Assembly (NCBI RefSeq): GCF_004349315.1
Contig: NZ_SMLH01000011.1
Coordinates: 85,612-149,611 of the forward strand
Reading direction: 5' to 3'
Length of the DNA: 64,000 nt
DNA from: Flavobacterium ranwuense
Lineage (GTDB): Bacteria > Bacteroidota > Bacteroidia > Flavobacteriales > Flavobacteriaceae
Part shown: positions 41,509-51,199 of the stretch, piece after piece
How the letters are laid out: each line of letters begins with the position of its first letter
Numbering within the stretch: the stretch's first letter is position 1
Notes under the pieces: generated by a model
Told to the model about the DNA's origin: nothing
What the model saw: only the letters and a program-made list of their open reading frames with translations
Database searches by the model: none
Position numbers and translations under genes: made by a program

Positions 41509-42693
41509 TTAGTTTCTAAACCTGTTTCTGCTAATAATATCTTTTATTTTGGTTTTTAAATCTTCTCCGGTATCATAAACCATTTGTTCATTGCTAGGAA
41601 AAGCTACTGCTCTTTTGTCAAAATAAGAGTAATAATTATCATCAGAAGCGCGTCGATCACCTTTATGAGTGGCATAAATATTTTCGAAAATATACTCACT
41701 TGCTATTGGAAAGGATTGTAATAATTGATTATTTTTAAAATTGATATAATCTACTTTAGCTGTAATTTGACAGGATTTAAACTGTCTGAATTCATAAATA
41801 CGTACTGTTGCATTTCTCATATTATCCACCATTACCACTTTTCCTTTTTCATCCAGAACTTCTTTTCCGTTAGCATCAATTAGTTTTTTGATACCATCTT
41901 TTATGATGCGTTCTTTTACAAACTCTCTTTCTTTTATTTGCTCAGGCGAAATATAAATATGTCTAAAATAGATTGCCATTCCATAATCATAATCAATCCC
42001 TTTTTGTTTGTTGCTGTGGTAAACAGTCCATTTGTCGTTCAGTCCGTAAGTGCTAAAATCCAATAAATCATTTTGCAGACGAACCGGGATAATCATGTTG
42101 GTTTCGTTTTTGGTGTAAACCGAAACATAATCAGAACCTTTGAATTTTGCTTCATCCATGAGTTGTAAAACGTTTTTATAATTTGGAGTTATTTGGTTTA
42201 AATATTCCATATCATCATACGCTTTCCGGTAATTCATTTTATCGGAAGTTCCCATTAATTTTTTTGCATTGGCATACAAATAAGCTGATAAAGCATTTTT
42301 ACTATCGATAATTTGATCGATATAATTGTCAAATGGGAAAATTGCATTTCTTCCTTCTTTAATTAGTTTCAAAGGAAGTAACGGTTTGATTTTTTCCTGA
42401 CGGGAATTCAATTGTAAATACATGTTGTACATTTTTTCCAATTGTGCAGGATTAGCATCTTTTGCTAACAAATTTATGGCATTCAAATCACGTTCTTTTG
42501 CTTTGGCGAAAGCCTCTTCCAGCAAGTAAACATACTCTTGTTTGCCTTTTTTATCTTTATTGGTTCGCAAATTTGAAACGGCATTGTCAATTGCTTGATC
42601 GTAATTTCCAGAGCTTAATAAATTTTGGGTTTGTTTCAAGCCACAGGAGGAAATCAGTACAAACATGGATAATAGAAGAGTAATTTTTTTCAT
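41509..42693 (-). CDS. Lipoprotein of unknown function with helical repeats
   Basis: Protein of 394 residues. Signal with lipobox MFVLISSCG, then helical TPR-like pairs (NYDQAIDNAVSNLRTNK, EYVYLLEEAFAKAKERDLNA) over the first 190 residues and a beta-rich second half (TNMIIPVRLQNDLLDF, ATVRIYEFRQFKSCQITAKV). Conserved in style with flavobacterial surface lipoproteins, but I do not know the family. Has its own terminator. Confidence 0.8.
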   Translation of the reverse strand: MKKITLLLSMFVLISSCGLKQTQNLLSSGNYDQAIDNAVSNLRTNKDKKGKQEYVYLLEEAFAKAKERDLNAINLLAKDANPAQLEKMYNMYLQLNSRQEKIKPLLPLKLIKEGRNAIFPFDNYIDQIIDSKNALSAYLYANAKKLMGTSDKMNYRKAYDDMEYLNQITPNYKNVLQLMDEAKFKGSDYVSVYTKNETNMIIPVRLQNDLLDFSTYGLNDKWTVYHSNKQKGIDYDYGMAIYFRHIYISPEQIKEREFVKERIIKDGIKKLIDANGKEVLDEKGKVVMVDNMRNATVRIYEFRQFKSCQITAKVDYINFKNNQLLQSFPIASEYIFENIYATHKGDRRASDDNYYSYFDKRAVAFPSNEQMVYDTGEDLKTKIKDIISRNRFRN

Positions 42694-42798
42694 AAGCGTT
42701 ACTATTAAGTAAATGATTTTTTGAAGCTATTTCTGCTATTTTTAAGCAGATTAATTGGGTTTTATTTTTTAAAATCCAAAAATAATGCCATAAAAAAA

Positions 42799-42826
42799 CC
42801 TAACAAAAATAGAATAAATGTTAGGC
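42799..42826 (-). terminator. Terminator of fahA
   Basis: Stem CCTAACA with TGTTAGG, T-run of seven on the minus strand, preceded on the far side by GCCATAAAAAAAC, a flank resembling that of the T1-T3 terminator units. Confidence 0.8.
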
Positions 42827-42849
42827 TTTAAAAAGTGTATTTTTAATTT

Positions 42850-44133
42850 TTATTTTCTCACAAAAGGAGGAAGTAATTTACTGGAAACTTCACCAAAACC
42901 AATTCGAACCTGACCATTTTGACAAAATCCTTTCATGATTACAGTGTCATTATCATTGATGAATTTACGTTCTGTTCCGTCGTTCATTTTTATTGGATTT
43001 TTTCCACCCCAAGTCAATTCTAACATTGAACCGAAACTATCTTGTGTAGTTCCTGAAATTGTACCGGAACCCATCATGTCACCAGAATTTACTCTACAAC
43101 CATTAGAAGTGTGATGTGTCAATTGCTGGCTCATAGTCCAATACATGTGTTTAAAATTTGAATGAGAAACTACAGTTGGTTCTGTATTTTCAGGTTGAAT
43201 CGCCACTTCTAAATTAATATCAAAAGAATGCTTTCCTTTTTGTTGCAGATAAGGCAATGGAGTTGGTTCTTGTTTTGGCCCTTTAGTTCTAAAAGGTTCT
43301 AAAGCATCCATTGTCACAATCCAAGGCGAGATTGAAGAAGCAAAGTTTTTTGACAAAAATGGCCCTAGCGGCACGTATTCCCATTTTTGAATATCGCGTG
43401 CACTCCAGTCATTCAATAAAACCATTCCGAAAATATAATCTTCGGCTTCAGTTACAGGGATATTTTCTCCCATAATATTGGCATCTGTAGTGATGAAAGC
43501 CGTTTCCAGTTCAAAATCTACTAATCGAGAAGGTCCAAAAACGGGTGTGGTTTCGCCATTTGGCAATGTTTGTCCCATCGGTCTGTGTACCGGAATTCCA
43601 GAAGGAACTATTGTGGAGCTTCTACCATGATAGCCTACAGGAATGTGAAGCCAGTTGGGCAATAATGCATTTTCTGGATCACGGAACATTTTTCCTACAT
43701 TGGTCGCGTGTTCTTTACTGGAATAAAAGTCAGTGTAATCACCAATAAGGACTGGTAATTGCATTTCTACATCGTCCATTTTGAAAATTACAATATCACG
43801 GTCTTTTACTGAATCTCGCAATTTTGGATTTTCTTCATCAAATATGTCGGCAATACGATTTCGAACCAATCGCCATGTTTTTTTTCCATCCGAAATAAAA
43901 TCATTCAAAGTATCCTGCATGAACATATCATCAGTTAATTCAATACCTTCAAAGTAGTTTAATTGCTGTAAAGCACCCAAGTCGATTGCAAAATCACCAA
44001 TTCGAGTTCCTACCGTCACCACATTTTCCTTGGTGAGGAAAACCCCGAAAGGAATATTTTGTATGGGAAAGTCACTGTTTTCTGGGACTTCCAGCCATGA
44101 TTTTCTGTTTGTAATGTTGGCTGTTATAGGCAT
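42850..44133 (-). CDS. fahA: Fumarylacetoacetase
   Basis: Last step of tyrosine/homogentisate breakdown, splitting fumarylacetoacetate. Protein of 427 residues with the N-terminal SH3-like domain (FGVFLTKENVVTVGTRIGD) and the FAH catalytic domain: DFYSSKEHATNVGKMFRD, RPMGQTLPNG, FELETAFITTD, LNDWSARDIQKWEYVPLGPF, TSNGCRVNSGDMMGSGTISG. All expected metal ligands appear to be present. Divergent from glyA, with interleaved promoters. Confidence 0.95.
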   Translation of the reverse strand: MPITANITNRKSWLEVPENSDFPIQNIPFGVFLTKENVVTVGTRIGDFAIDLGALQQLNYFEGIELTDDMFMQDTLNDFISDGKKTWRLVRNRIADIFDEENPKLRDSVKDRDIVIFKMDDVEMQLPVLIGDYTDFYSSKEHATNVGKMFRDPENALLPNWLHIPVGYHGRSSTIVPSGIPVHRPMGQTLPNGETTPVFGPSRLVDFELETAFITTDANIMGENIPVTEAEDYIFGMVLLNDWSARDIQKWEYVPLGPFLSKNFASSISPWIVTMDALEPFRTKGPKQEPTPLPYLQQKGKHSFDINLEVAIQPENTEPTVVSHSNFKHMYWTMSQQLTHHTSNGCRVNSGDMMGSGTISGTTQDSFGSMLELTWGGKNPIKMNDGTERKFINDNDTVIMKGFCQNGQVRIGFGEVSSKLLPPFVRK

Positions 44134-44166
44134 GATATGTTAATTGTTTTGTTGAAAATTACTCAT

Positions 44167-44196
44167 CAAATATATTATAATCTAACTATTAACCAA
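44167..44196 (-). promoter_or_regulatory. Promoter of fahA
   Basis: Minus strand: TTG (44196-44194), 19-base spacer, TATATTTG (44174-44167), 34 bases before the ATG. Consensus match on both elements. It lies back-to-back with the glyA promoter. Confidence 0.65.
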
Positions 44197-44207
44197 ACGT
44201 TTTTTTG

Positions 44208-44215
44208 TATTTTTG
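44208..44215 (+). promoter_or_regulatory. -7 box for glyA
   Basis: TATTTTTG, perfect TAnnTTTG, 25 bases before the glyA ATG at 44241. It overlaps an in-frame upstream start (44205), which argues against that start. Confidence 0.55.
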
Positions 44216-44240
44216 CATCATATTAACGAAAATCAAAGAA

Positions 44241-45515
44241 ATGCAACGCGACGAACAAATTTTTGACCTTATTCTAGAAGAACAAGAAAGACAAATTCAC
44301 GGATTAGAACTTATTGCTTCTGAAAACTTCGTAAGTGACGAAGTAATGGAAGCAGCCGGTTCTGTTTTAACTAACAAATATGCTGAGGGATATCCTGGCA
44401 AAAGATACTACGGCGGTTGTGAAGTAGTTGATGTTGTGGAACAAATTGCTATTGACAGAGCCAAAGAATTATTTGGTGCTGCGTATGCAAACGTACAGCC
44501 TCACTCAGGTTCACAAGCCAATACAGCTGTGTTTTTTGCTTGTTTGAAACCAGGTGATAAAATTTTGGGATTCGATTTGTCACACGGTGGGCACTTGACT
44601 CACGGTTCACCAGTAAACTTTTCTGGCCGTTTGTACAGCCCTGTTTTTTATGGTGTAGATCAAGAAACTGGACGTTTGAACTATGATAAAATTCAGGAAA
44701 TTGCGACTAAAGAGCAACCAAAATTAATTATCGCAGGAGCTTCGGCTTATTCTCGTGATATGGATTTTGAACGTTTCAGAGTAATTGCTGATAGCGTAGG
44801 AGCTATTTTAATGGCCGATATTTCTCATCCTGCTGGGCTTATCGCCAAAGGTTTGATGAATGATCCAATTCCTCATTGTCATATTGTAACTACTACAACA
44901 CACAAAACATTACGTGGACCTCGTGGAGGCTTGATCATGATGGGTAAAGATTTCGAAAATCCTTGGGGATTAACCACTCCAAAAGGAGAAATCAGAATGA
45001 TGTCTACATTATTAGATCTTGCTGTTTTTCCTGGGAATCAAGGTGGTCCATTAATGCACATTATTGCTGCAAAAGCAGTAGCATTTGGTGAAGCATTGAA
45101 AGATGAATTTTTTACGTACGCTTTACAATTGCAAAAAAATGCAAACGCAATGGCTGATGCTTTTGTAAAAAGAGGATACCACATTATTTCTGGAGGAACA
45201 GACAATCATATGATGTTGATTGACCTTAGAAACAAAGGGATTTCTGGAAAAGAGGCTGAAAATGCATTAGTAAAAGCAGAAATTACCGTAAATAAAAACA
45301 TGGTTCCATTTGATGATAAATCACCATTTGTAACTTCAGGAATTCGTGTAGGAACTGCAGCTATTACCACTCGTGGCCTGGTTGAAGAAGATATGGAAAC
45401 TATTGTTGCTTTAATTGACAGAGTATTAGTAGACCACACTAACGAAGATGTTATCGAAGCTGTAGCAAATGAAGTAAACGAAATGATGAGCGAAAGAGCT
45501 ATTTTCGTATATTAA
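44241..45515 (+). CDS. glyA: Serine hydroxymethyltransferase
   Basis: PLP enzyme of 424 residues interconverting serine and glycine with tetrahydrofolate. Motifs: [56 protein letters not shown] and the PLP lysine in [16 protein letters not shown]. The start is the ATG after the -7 box; the open frame extends 12 codons further but that part is upstream of transcription. Divergent from fahA. Confidence 0.97.
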   Translation: MQRDEQIFDLILEEQERQIHGLELIASENFVSDEVMEAAGSVLTNKYAEGYPGKRYYGGCEVVDVVEQIAIDRAKELFGAAYANVQPHSGSQANTAVFFACLKPGDKILGFDLSHGGHLTHGSPVNFSGRLYSPVFYGVDQETGRLNYDKIQEIATKEQPKLIIAGASAYSRDMDFERFRVIADSVGAILMADISHPAGLIAKGLMNDPIPHCHIVTTTTHKTLRGPRGGLIMMGKDFENPWGLTTPKGEIRMMSTLLDLAVFPGNQGGPLMHIIAAKAVAFGEALKDEFFTYALQLQKNANAMADAFVKRGYHIISGGTDNHMMLIDLRNKGISGKEAENALVKAEITVNKNMVPFDDKSPFVTSGIRVGTAAITTRGLVEEDMETIVALIDRVLVDHTNEDVIEAVANEVNEMMSERAIFVY

Positions 45516-45521
45516 ATAAGT

Positions 45522-45650
45522 TTTAAAGTTTTAAAGTCATAAAGTCGAATGTCTTGAAGTGGAATTATAAATTCTATCTTTTTTGATTATTGATTTTATG
45601 ACTTTTCTTTTAGCTTTATGACTTTCTACTTTCTAACTTTAAGACTAAAA
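45522..45650. repeat. Simple-sequence hairpin repeat between glyA and miaE
   Basis: AGTTTTAAAGTTTTAAAGTC, then CATAAAGTCGAATGTC and complementary TTTTATGACTTTTC and TTTATGACTTTC words. Same family of words as 7380-7466 and 35712-35748. Confidence 0.6.
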
Positions 45651-45651
45651 A

Positions 45652-46245
45652 ATGTCTGTACTAAGATTAAAATTACCAACCGATCCCAGATGGGTCAATA
45701 TTGTAGAAAAGAACATTGAGGAAATCTTGACTGATCACGCTTGGTGTGAACAAAAAGCAGCCACAAATGCCATTACAATTATTACCAATAATTCAGAACA
45801 TCAAGATTTAGTGAAAGATTTATTGGCTTTGGCCAAAGAAGAAATCGATCATTTTGAGCAAGTTCACAATATCATTATTAAGCGTGGCTTGAAGTTGGGT
45901 CGGGAACGCAAAGATGATTATGTGAACGAATTGTATTTGTACATGAAAAAAAGCAGTGATGGAAGCAGAGTTTCCAGTTTAGTGGAACGATTATTGTTTT
46001 CAGCAATGATTGAAGCAAGAAGTTGTGAACGTTTCAAAGTGCTTTCGGAAAATATAAAGGATGAAGAATTATCTGTTTTTTATAGGGATTTGATGGAGAG
46101 CGAAGCGGGACATTATACCACTTTTATTACCTATGCGAGAAAATATGGTATAGGAATAGACGTTGAAAAGCGTTGGAGAGAATGGCTCGAATTTGAAGAA
46201 AATATTATAACAAATTACGGTAAAAACGAAACAATTCACGGGTAA
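45652..46245 (+). CDS. miaE: tRNA 2-methylthio-N6-isopentenyladenosine hydroxylase MiaE
   Basis: Non-haem di-iron monooxygenase of 197 residues that hydroxylates ms2i6A37 in tRNA. Ferritin-like helices carry the iron ligands: DHAWCEQKAATNAI, AKEEIDHFEQVH, MIEARSCERFKVL and MESEAGHYTTF. It acts after MiaA (2104) and MiaB (not in this window). It follows glyA by 136 bases of repeat DNA. Confidence 0.92.
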   Translation: MSVLRLKLPTDPRWVNIVEKNIEEILTDHAWCEQKAATNAITIITNNSEHQDLVKDLLALAKEEIDHFEQVHNIIIKRGLKLGRERKDDYVNELYLYMKKSSDGSRVSSLVERLLFSAMIEARSCERFKVLSENIKDEELSVFYRDLMESEAGHYTTFITYARKYGIGIDVEKRWREWLEFEENIITNYGKNETIHG

Positions 46246-46441
46246 TTTTTTATATTAACAAGTTTGCTTGTGATTATAAGTAAATAACGGATTATTTAAG
46301 AGTGTTAATAATCAGTTATTTATATTTATTGCGTTCTAAAGAGAACAATGTTTTATATTTTAAATAAATTATTTGTTACAGATTAATATTTTTTGATTTA
46401 CTTTTATGACTAAATTTTAACTTTAACACTGGTGTATTGAT

Positions 46442-47002
46442 ATGAAGCTCAATTTTAATTATGATGGAAATATTGCTTGTAAGGCAATATTGCAAGAGCA
46501 ATTAGAAAAATTCGATATTAAATATCAACTATTGGATTTAGGACAAATTGAAATCGGCGATGATGTTTCTGAAGATGTTTTGAAAGAACTTCAGGTCAGT
46601 TTATCGAAGTATGGGATTCAGATTATCGATAATCCAAAAGGGCAATTAATTCAAAAAATTAAAGATGCAATAATTGAAATTGTCTACGAAAAAGATAAAT
46701 TTCCAAACATAACGATATCTCAATATTTATCAGATAAACTGAACTTTAGATACGGTTATATTACTAATGTTTTTTCGGAATATACATTTACATCTATTGA
46801 GAATTTTATTATTATTCAAAAGATTGAAAGAGCCAAAAAACTAATAATTGAAGAGAAACTTACCTTAACCGAAATTTCTCATGAATTAAACTATAGTAGT
46901 GTTGCTTACTTATCAACTCAATTTAAAAAAGTAACAGGATTAACACCCTCAATGTTTAAAAGAATTGTAGGTAAAAAGAGAGAGTTATCTAATAACGATT
47001 AA
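46442..47002 (+). CDS. AraC-family regulator with HMA-like N-terminal domain
   Basis: DNA-binding protein of 186 residues. The N-terminal 75 residues (CKAILQEQLEKFDIKYQLLD, LGQIEIGDDVSEDVLKELQV, SLSKYGIQIIDNPKGQLIQK) look like a small ferredoxin or HMA-like fold. The C-terminal AraC-type HTH pair starts around residue 85: TISQYLSDKLNFRYGYITNV, then LTEISHELNYSSVAYLSTQF and FKKVTGLTPSMFK. First gene of a signalling operon with a response regulator and PAS kinase (29 bases and 11 bases). Confidence 0.82.
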   Translation: MKLNFNYDGNIACKAILQEQLEKFDIKYQLLDLGQIEIGDDVSEDVLKELQVSLSKYGIQIIDNPKGQLIQKIKDAIIEIVYEKDKFPNITISQYLSDKLNFRYGYITNVFSEYTFTSIENFIIIQKIERAKKLIIEEKLTLTEISHELNYSSVAYLSTQFKKVTGLTPSMFKRIVGKKRELSNND

Positions 47003-47031
47003 ATAAAATTATAAAAACACCCCAATATTTT

Positions 47032-47484
47032 ATGATTACACACCAAGATTCAATGCATATTCTTTTAGCTGACGATGACGAAGATGATCGCAATTTTTTT
47101 AGTGAAGCTATACAAGAGCTTAGGATGAATAATAAGTTGACTCTATTTAAAGATGGTAATGATCTAATGGATTATTTAGTGCATCCCGAAATTAAGTTGC
47201 CTCATGTTTTATTTCTAGATTTGAATATGCCCGGAAAAACAGGGATAGATTGTCTGAAAGAAATTAGATCGAACACTCGTTTTAAAGATGTTTCGATTGC
47301 CATATATTCTACTTCTTCATCAGAAAAAGATATTGAAGATACTTTTGTAGAAGGTGCAAATATTTACATCAAAAAACCCAATGATTTTTCTAAATTAAAA
47401 GAAGTAATCAAAGAGGTTGTAAATATGAACTGGCAATTTCATACCTCAGGTTTAAATATTGAAACTTTTTTCTTTAGTATATAA
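47032..47484 (+). CDS. Single-domain response regulator (Rcp1-like)
   Basis: CheY-type receiver of 150 residues without output domain. HILLADDDEDDRNFF gives the acidic pair, phospho-acceptor Asp63 in FLDLNMPGKTGIDCL, and the lysine in NIYIKKPNDFSKL. Typical partner of membrane PAS or phytochrome-like kinases; here it lies 11 bases before one. A start at the internal Met (47053) is also possible. Confidence 0.88.
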   Translation: MITHQDSMHILLADDDEDDRNFFSEAIQELRMNNKLTLFKDGNDLMDYLVHPEIKLPHVLFLDLNMPGKTGIDCLKEIRSNTRFKDVSIAIYSTSSSEKDIEDTFVEGANIYIKKPNDFSKLKEVIKEVVNMNWQFHTSGLNIETFFFSI

Positions 47485-47495
47485 CATAGGAATAA

Positions 47496-49292
47496 ATGAA
47501 AATTTTAGGACTATATAAAAACTCTCAAGTGTTTAAAATAGCTTTAGCTATTGCAATTGTAGTTGTTTGTTATATAGCCTCGATGTTTTATTCCCAAATG
47601 AAAAAGCTTGATTCAACGGTTGAATTAATTGCAAAGTCAAATGATACACAACTTGAATTAGAAAAACTTTTATCCGTAATCAGTAATTACGAAACCAGCT
47701 TACGAAGTTATATCATCACAAAAGATGAAACCTATATTGAAGACCGGTTTTTGAGCAGAGGCAAAATTGAAGAAAGCATAACAAAGCTAAAGCTGTTAAC
47801 TGTAAATGACACCGCAAGAAATAACGATATAGGCCGATTAAAAAAACTTATTGATCTTAGATTCAAACTATTCAGGAAAACATTACTTCTGGCTAAAAGT
47901 AAAAATTCTGGCCCTTTAGCATTAAATGAGATGTTACTGGAGAGCAGCCATGTTACCGAAATGATGAAATCCTTTGTCACTAAAATAATATTTTCTGAAA
48001 GTACAAAAACGGAGTTTGAAAATAATAATCATCAATTTGAATTACAAGATTCAATCATTACAGCTTTTTTATTAGTGATTCTTTCTCTTCTAATATTATT
48101 GCTTTCGTTCCAAAAAATGAATGTTGACATTGATGAACTCAAAAAGGCAAATGACCAATTAAAATTAGTAAATGAGTCCTATAATACTGCTGAAATGACA
48201 GCAGGTTTTGGACATTGGATGGTCAATGTAGGGACTAATAAATACACTTTTTCGGACAATCTTTTTCGGTTAATGGGAGTTGAACCCAATGCATTTGAAC
48301 CAAATATAGAGAATGTAATTCCATATATTCATCCGGATGATTTAGAATATGTGGCTAAAGTACATACGGATTCGTTAGTAAGTCATCAGTCTACTTCTAT
48401 GATATTTCGATTTTTGACTCCAAATGGGGATGTTAAATACATTATGGGCGTTGGTAGTTTTACTAAGAATGGAAGTGGTGATTTGATAAAAATAGGGGTG
48501 AACTATGACATTACAAGTCAATACAAAAAAACCCTTGAATTAGAAGAAAACAATAAAGAACTTAAATATATTAATACGGAACTCGAGGCTTTTAATAATA
48601 TTGTAAGTCACGATTTGCAGGAACCGCTTCGTAAGATTCAAATGTTTATCTCCAGATTAGAAGGAAAAGAATCAGATTTGCTTTCATCTCAAGGAAAAGA
48701 ATATTTTTCAAAAATTCGTGTAACTGCTAATAGGATGCAGACACTATTAATTGATTTAGTGAACTATTCCAGAACAATAAAAGGCGATAAAGTTTTTGTT
48801 GAAACGAATTTTAATAAAGTTATTGAAGAAATACTTCAAGATTTAGCCACTAATATTGAAGATAAAAAAGCCATTATTACAATTGGAAATTTACCTACAA
48901 TAAAGGCGATACCTTTTCAGGTTAAACAGCTTTTTATAAATTTAATTTCAAATTCTCTTAAATACAGTAAAGAAAATAGTACTCCAGAAATCAGTATTAC
49001 TTCTAAAAAAATTACAGAAAAAGAAATGCACGATTATAAAATAGCCAATAAAAAGGATTATCATAAAATTGTCATTGCAGATAACGGAATTGGTTTCAAA
49101 CAAGAATATTCGGATAAAATATTTCTATTATTCAAGCGTTTAGAAACGGATCCTAAATATTCAGGAACTGGACTTGGTTTGGCTATTTGTAGTAGAATTG
49201 TAGAGAATCACAAAGGATTCATAAAAGTAAAAAGTAAACCAAATTTTGGAGCCAAATTCTATGTTTTTATTCCAAAAGGAGATTTGCTTTAA
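47496..49292 (+). CDS. Membrane PAS-domain sensor histidine kinase
   Basis: Kinase of 598 residues. TM1 at about 13-31 (LAIAIVVVCYIASMF), a periplasmic CHASE3-like helical region to about 180, TM2 (ITAFLLVILSLLILLLSF), a PAS domain at about 230-345 (GFGHWMVNVGTNKYTFSDNL, IHPDDLEYV), HisKA with His372 in VSHDLQEPLRKI, and HATPase_c with NLISNSLKYSK, ADNGIGF and GTGLGLAIC. Co-transcribed with the AraC regulator and Rcp1-like receiver. Confidence 0.9.
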   Translation: MKILGLYKNSQVFKIALAIAIVVVCYIASMFYSQMKKLDSTVELIAKSNDTQLELEKLLSVISNYETSLRSYIITKDETYIEDRFLSRGKIEESITKLKLLTVNDTARNNDIGRLKKLIDLRFKLFRKTLLLAKSKNSGPLALNEMLLESSHVTEMMKSFVTKIIFSESTKTEFENNNHQFELQDSIITAFLLVILSLLILLLSFQKMNVDIDELKKANDQLKLVNESYNTAEMTAGFGHWMVNVGTNKYTFSDNLFRLMGVEPNAFEPNIENVIPYIHPDDLEYVAKVHTDSLVSHQSTSMIFRFLTPNGDVKYIMGVGSFTKNGSGDLIKIGVNYDITSQYKKTLELEENNKELKYINTELEAFNNIVSHDLQEPLRKIQMFISRLEGKESDLLSSQGKEYFSKIRVTANRMQTLLIDLVNYSRTIKGDKVFVETNFNKVIEEILQDLATNIEDKKAIITIGNLPTIKAIPFQVKQLFINLISNSLKYSKENSTPEISITSKKITEKEMHDYKIANKKDYHKIVIADNGIGFKQEYSDKIFLLFKRLETDPKYSGTGLGLAICSRIVENHKGFIKVKSKPNFGAKFYVFIPKGDLL

Positions 49293-49319
49293 TTTTAATA
49301 ATTTGACCAATAAATTACA

Positions 49320-49817
49320 ATGTTACTACTAACTGAAGCTGCAATAAAGGACTTTAAAATAATTCGAGAAATTGCCTATAAATCCTGGCCAAGTACTTAT
49401 GGTTCTATTTTGTCGAAAGAGCAAATTGATTATATGCTCGATTTGTTTTATTCTGAGAAAACCTTACTTCAAAAATTAAACGAAGAAGGACATCGTTTTT
49501 TATTGGTAAATGAGGGTGAACTTTGTCTTGGTTTTGCTTCATATGAGCATAATTATTTAAACGAAAATTGTACTCGCCTGCACAAAATCTATTTACTACC
49601 TGAAGCACAAGGAAAAGGAGCGGGTAAATTATTGATTGAAGCCATTGAAAACATAGCAAAGGAAAACCAATCAGTTGTAATTTCATTAAATGTAAATAAA
49701 TTCAATAAAGCCATTTCTTTTTATAAAAAAATAGGATTTGAAGTCATTTCTGAAGAAGAGATTCTATTGGATCACGGCTACAAAATGGAAGATTACAAAA
49801 TGGAAAAGAAGGTATAA
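49320..49817 (+). CDS. GNAT N-acetyltransferase
   Basis: Protein of 165 residues. The GNAT loop is KIYLLPEAQGKGAGKLLIEA (Q-GKG-A-GK, matching QxxGxG/A), followed by SLNVNKFNKAISFYKKIGFE. Twenty-seven bases after the kinase, so possibly in the same transcript, but its function is generic. Convergent with another GNAT gene 9 bases away. Confidence 0.85.
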   Translation: MLLLTEAAIKDFKIIREIAYKSWPSTYGSILSKEQIDYMLDLFYSEKTLLQKLNEEGHRFLLVNEGELCLGFASYEHNYLNENCTRLHKIYLLPEAQGKGAGKLLIEAIENIAKENQSVVISLNVNKFNKAISFYKKIGFEVISEEEILLDHGYKMEDYKMEKKV

Positions 49818-49826
49818 TTACTTTGG

Positions 49827-50348
49827 TTAAAGCAATAATCTAAATCCAAAAACAGAAAGACTTCCTTGCATAAAATCTAAATCTTCGGATCTTTTAAAGC
49901 CCAAATTCTCATACATTTTCCAAGCAATCTGCATAGCCATTGTAGTATGTATAACTATTTGGCAATGTTTTTTAGCTTTAGCTTTAGCGATGCATTCCTG
50001 TATCAAAAGTTTGCCGATTCCTTTTCCTCTGGTCGAAGGGTTGACTGCCAGTAGTCTAAATCCGGAAGTGTTTTTTTCTTGAGTAGCTATTCCTTCTGAG
50101 CCATAATATTGCATATCACTAAAATAAACAATACCTCCCATTATGTGATCATCAGCAGAAACCGCTATTAAAAGTTCGGTATCAGGTTTTTGGGTAAGCT
50201 CTCCAATGTTGGCAAGCATTTTATAATAATTTGGTTGTTCTGATGCTGTTGGGAATCCCTCCAATTGGGAATAAACGGCAACCATTAATTTTCCAATTTC
50301 CTTGAATTCATTTAGTTTTGCATTTCGTATCGTGTATTCCTTGGTCAT
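49827..50348 (-). CDS. GNAT N-acetyltransferase
   Basis: Protein of 173 residues; acyl-CoA loop LLAVNPSTRGKGIGKLLIQE, and AMQIAWKMYENLGFKRSED in the second half. N-terminal LNEFKEIGKLMVAVYSQLEG is typical of small-molecule acetyltransferases of this family. Substrate unknown. Confidence 0.83.
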   Translation of the reverse strand: MTKEYTIRNAKLNEFKEIGKLMVAVYSQLEGFPTASEQPNYYKMLANIGELTQKPDTELLIAVSADDHIMGGIVYFSDMQYYGSEGIATQEKNTSGFRLLAVNPSTRGKGIGKLLIQECIAKAKAKKHCQIVIHTTMAMQIAWKMYENLGFKRSEDLDFMQGSLSVFGFRLLL

Positions 50349-50480
50349 AATTTTATTGGTGAAATTAGTAATATGTCTGACTATTTATCTTTACTATTTT
50401 TACAATTAAAACCAACTATTTAACAGTTGAACTTAATTTTGACAGTTAAAAATAGTTATTCTCAGCGGTATAAAGTACTA

Positions 50481-51050
50481 TTATTGCACTAGAATTTCAT
50501 GTTTATAAAGCAAACCCTTTAATCCTTCTAAAGCAAAGACTGCTTTTTTTAATTTTGTTATTTTCGGATCAATTGTATAGTTGTAGCTTGTTTTAAAATT
50601 TGATTTATTAGCAATTGCTTTAGCAAATTCAGAACGGTATAAATCGCAATTATCAAAAATGACTTCGGTCAAATCAGTACTCATAAAATCAACTGCAATG
50701 ATGCTACAATTAGTGAATGAAGTTCCTTTTATCTTTAAAGTATAAAATTTAGAGAAATCCAAAATGCAATTGTTAAAAGCAATCTCGAAAATTAATTTGT
50801 CACACATGGCAAAATTAACTCCTTTAATTTCACACCGATTAAATACTACGGTTCTAAAAGCTACATAATTTATTTTGGCGTTGCTAAAAATACAATCATT
50901 AAAGATACAGTCTATAAAAGTAACAGCTACAAATACACACTGCGAAAAATTGCAATTAGTAAAGGTACAGCATTCAAATTCTTTAAAATTGACCTCTTCT
51001 TCATCATAGATGCTATTTTCGTATTCAATATCAAGGAAATATTCAGGCAT
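50481..51050 (-). CDS. Pentapeptide-repeat protein (Qnr/McbG-like)
   Basis: Protein of 189 residues built of A(D/N)LxX-type repeats over about 20-150 (CTFTNCNFSQCVFVAVTF, CIFNDCIFSNAKINYVAF), predicted to form a right-handed quadrilateral helix. The C-terminal tail NYTIDPKITKLKKAVFALEG, then LKGLL, resembles the ends of Qnr/McbG-type proteins that protect DNA gyrase; that function is inferred only. No signal peptide. Slightly short for Qnr (about 215). Confidence 0.78.
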   Translation of the reverse strand: MPEYFLDIEYENSIYDEEEVNFKEFECCTFTNCNFSQCVFVAVTFIDCIFNDCIFSNAKINYVAFRTVVFNRCEIKGVNFAMCDKLIFEIAFNNCILDFSKFYTLKIKGTSFTNCSIIAVDFMSTDLTEVIFDNCDLYRSEFAKAIANKSNFKTSYNYTIDPKITKLKKAVFALEGLKGLLYKHEILVQ

Positions 51051-51199
51051 TTATGGTTTTTAAATTTCAGAAAACGATTCTACCCAACAAAGAAACAAAA
51101 TTCTAAATCTATAAAATTCAGAAAAGAGAATAATTATTGTACAGAGGACAGATGTTCGTATCCGAAATTGTAATAGTTGGTAAAAAATAGTATTGATGT

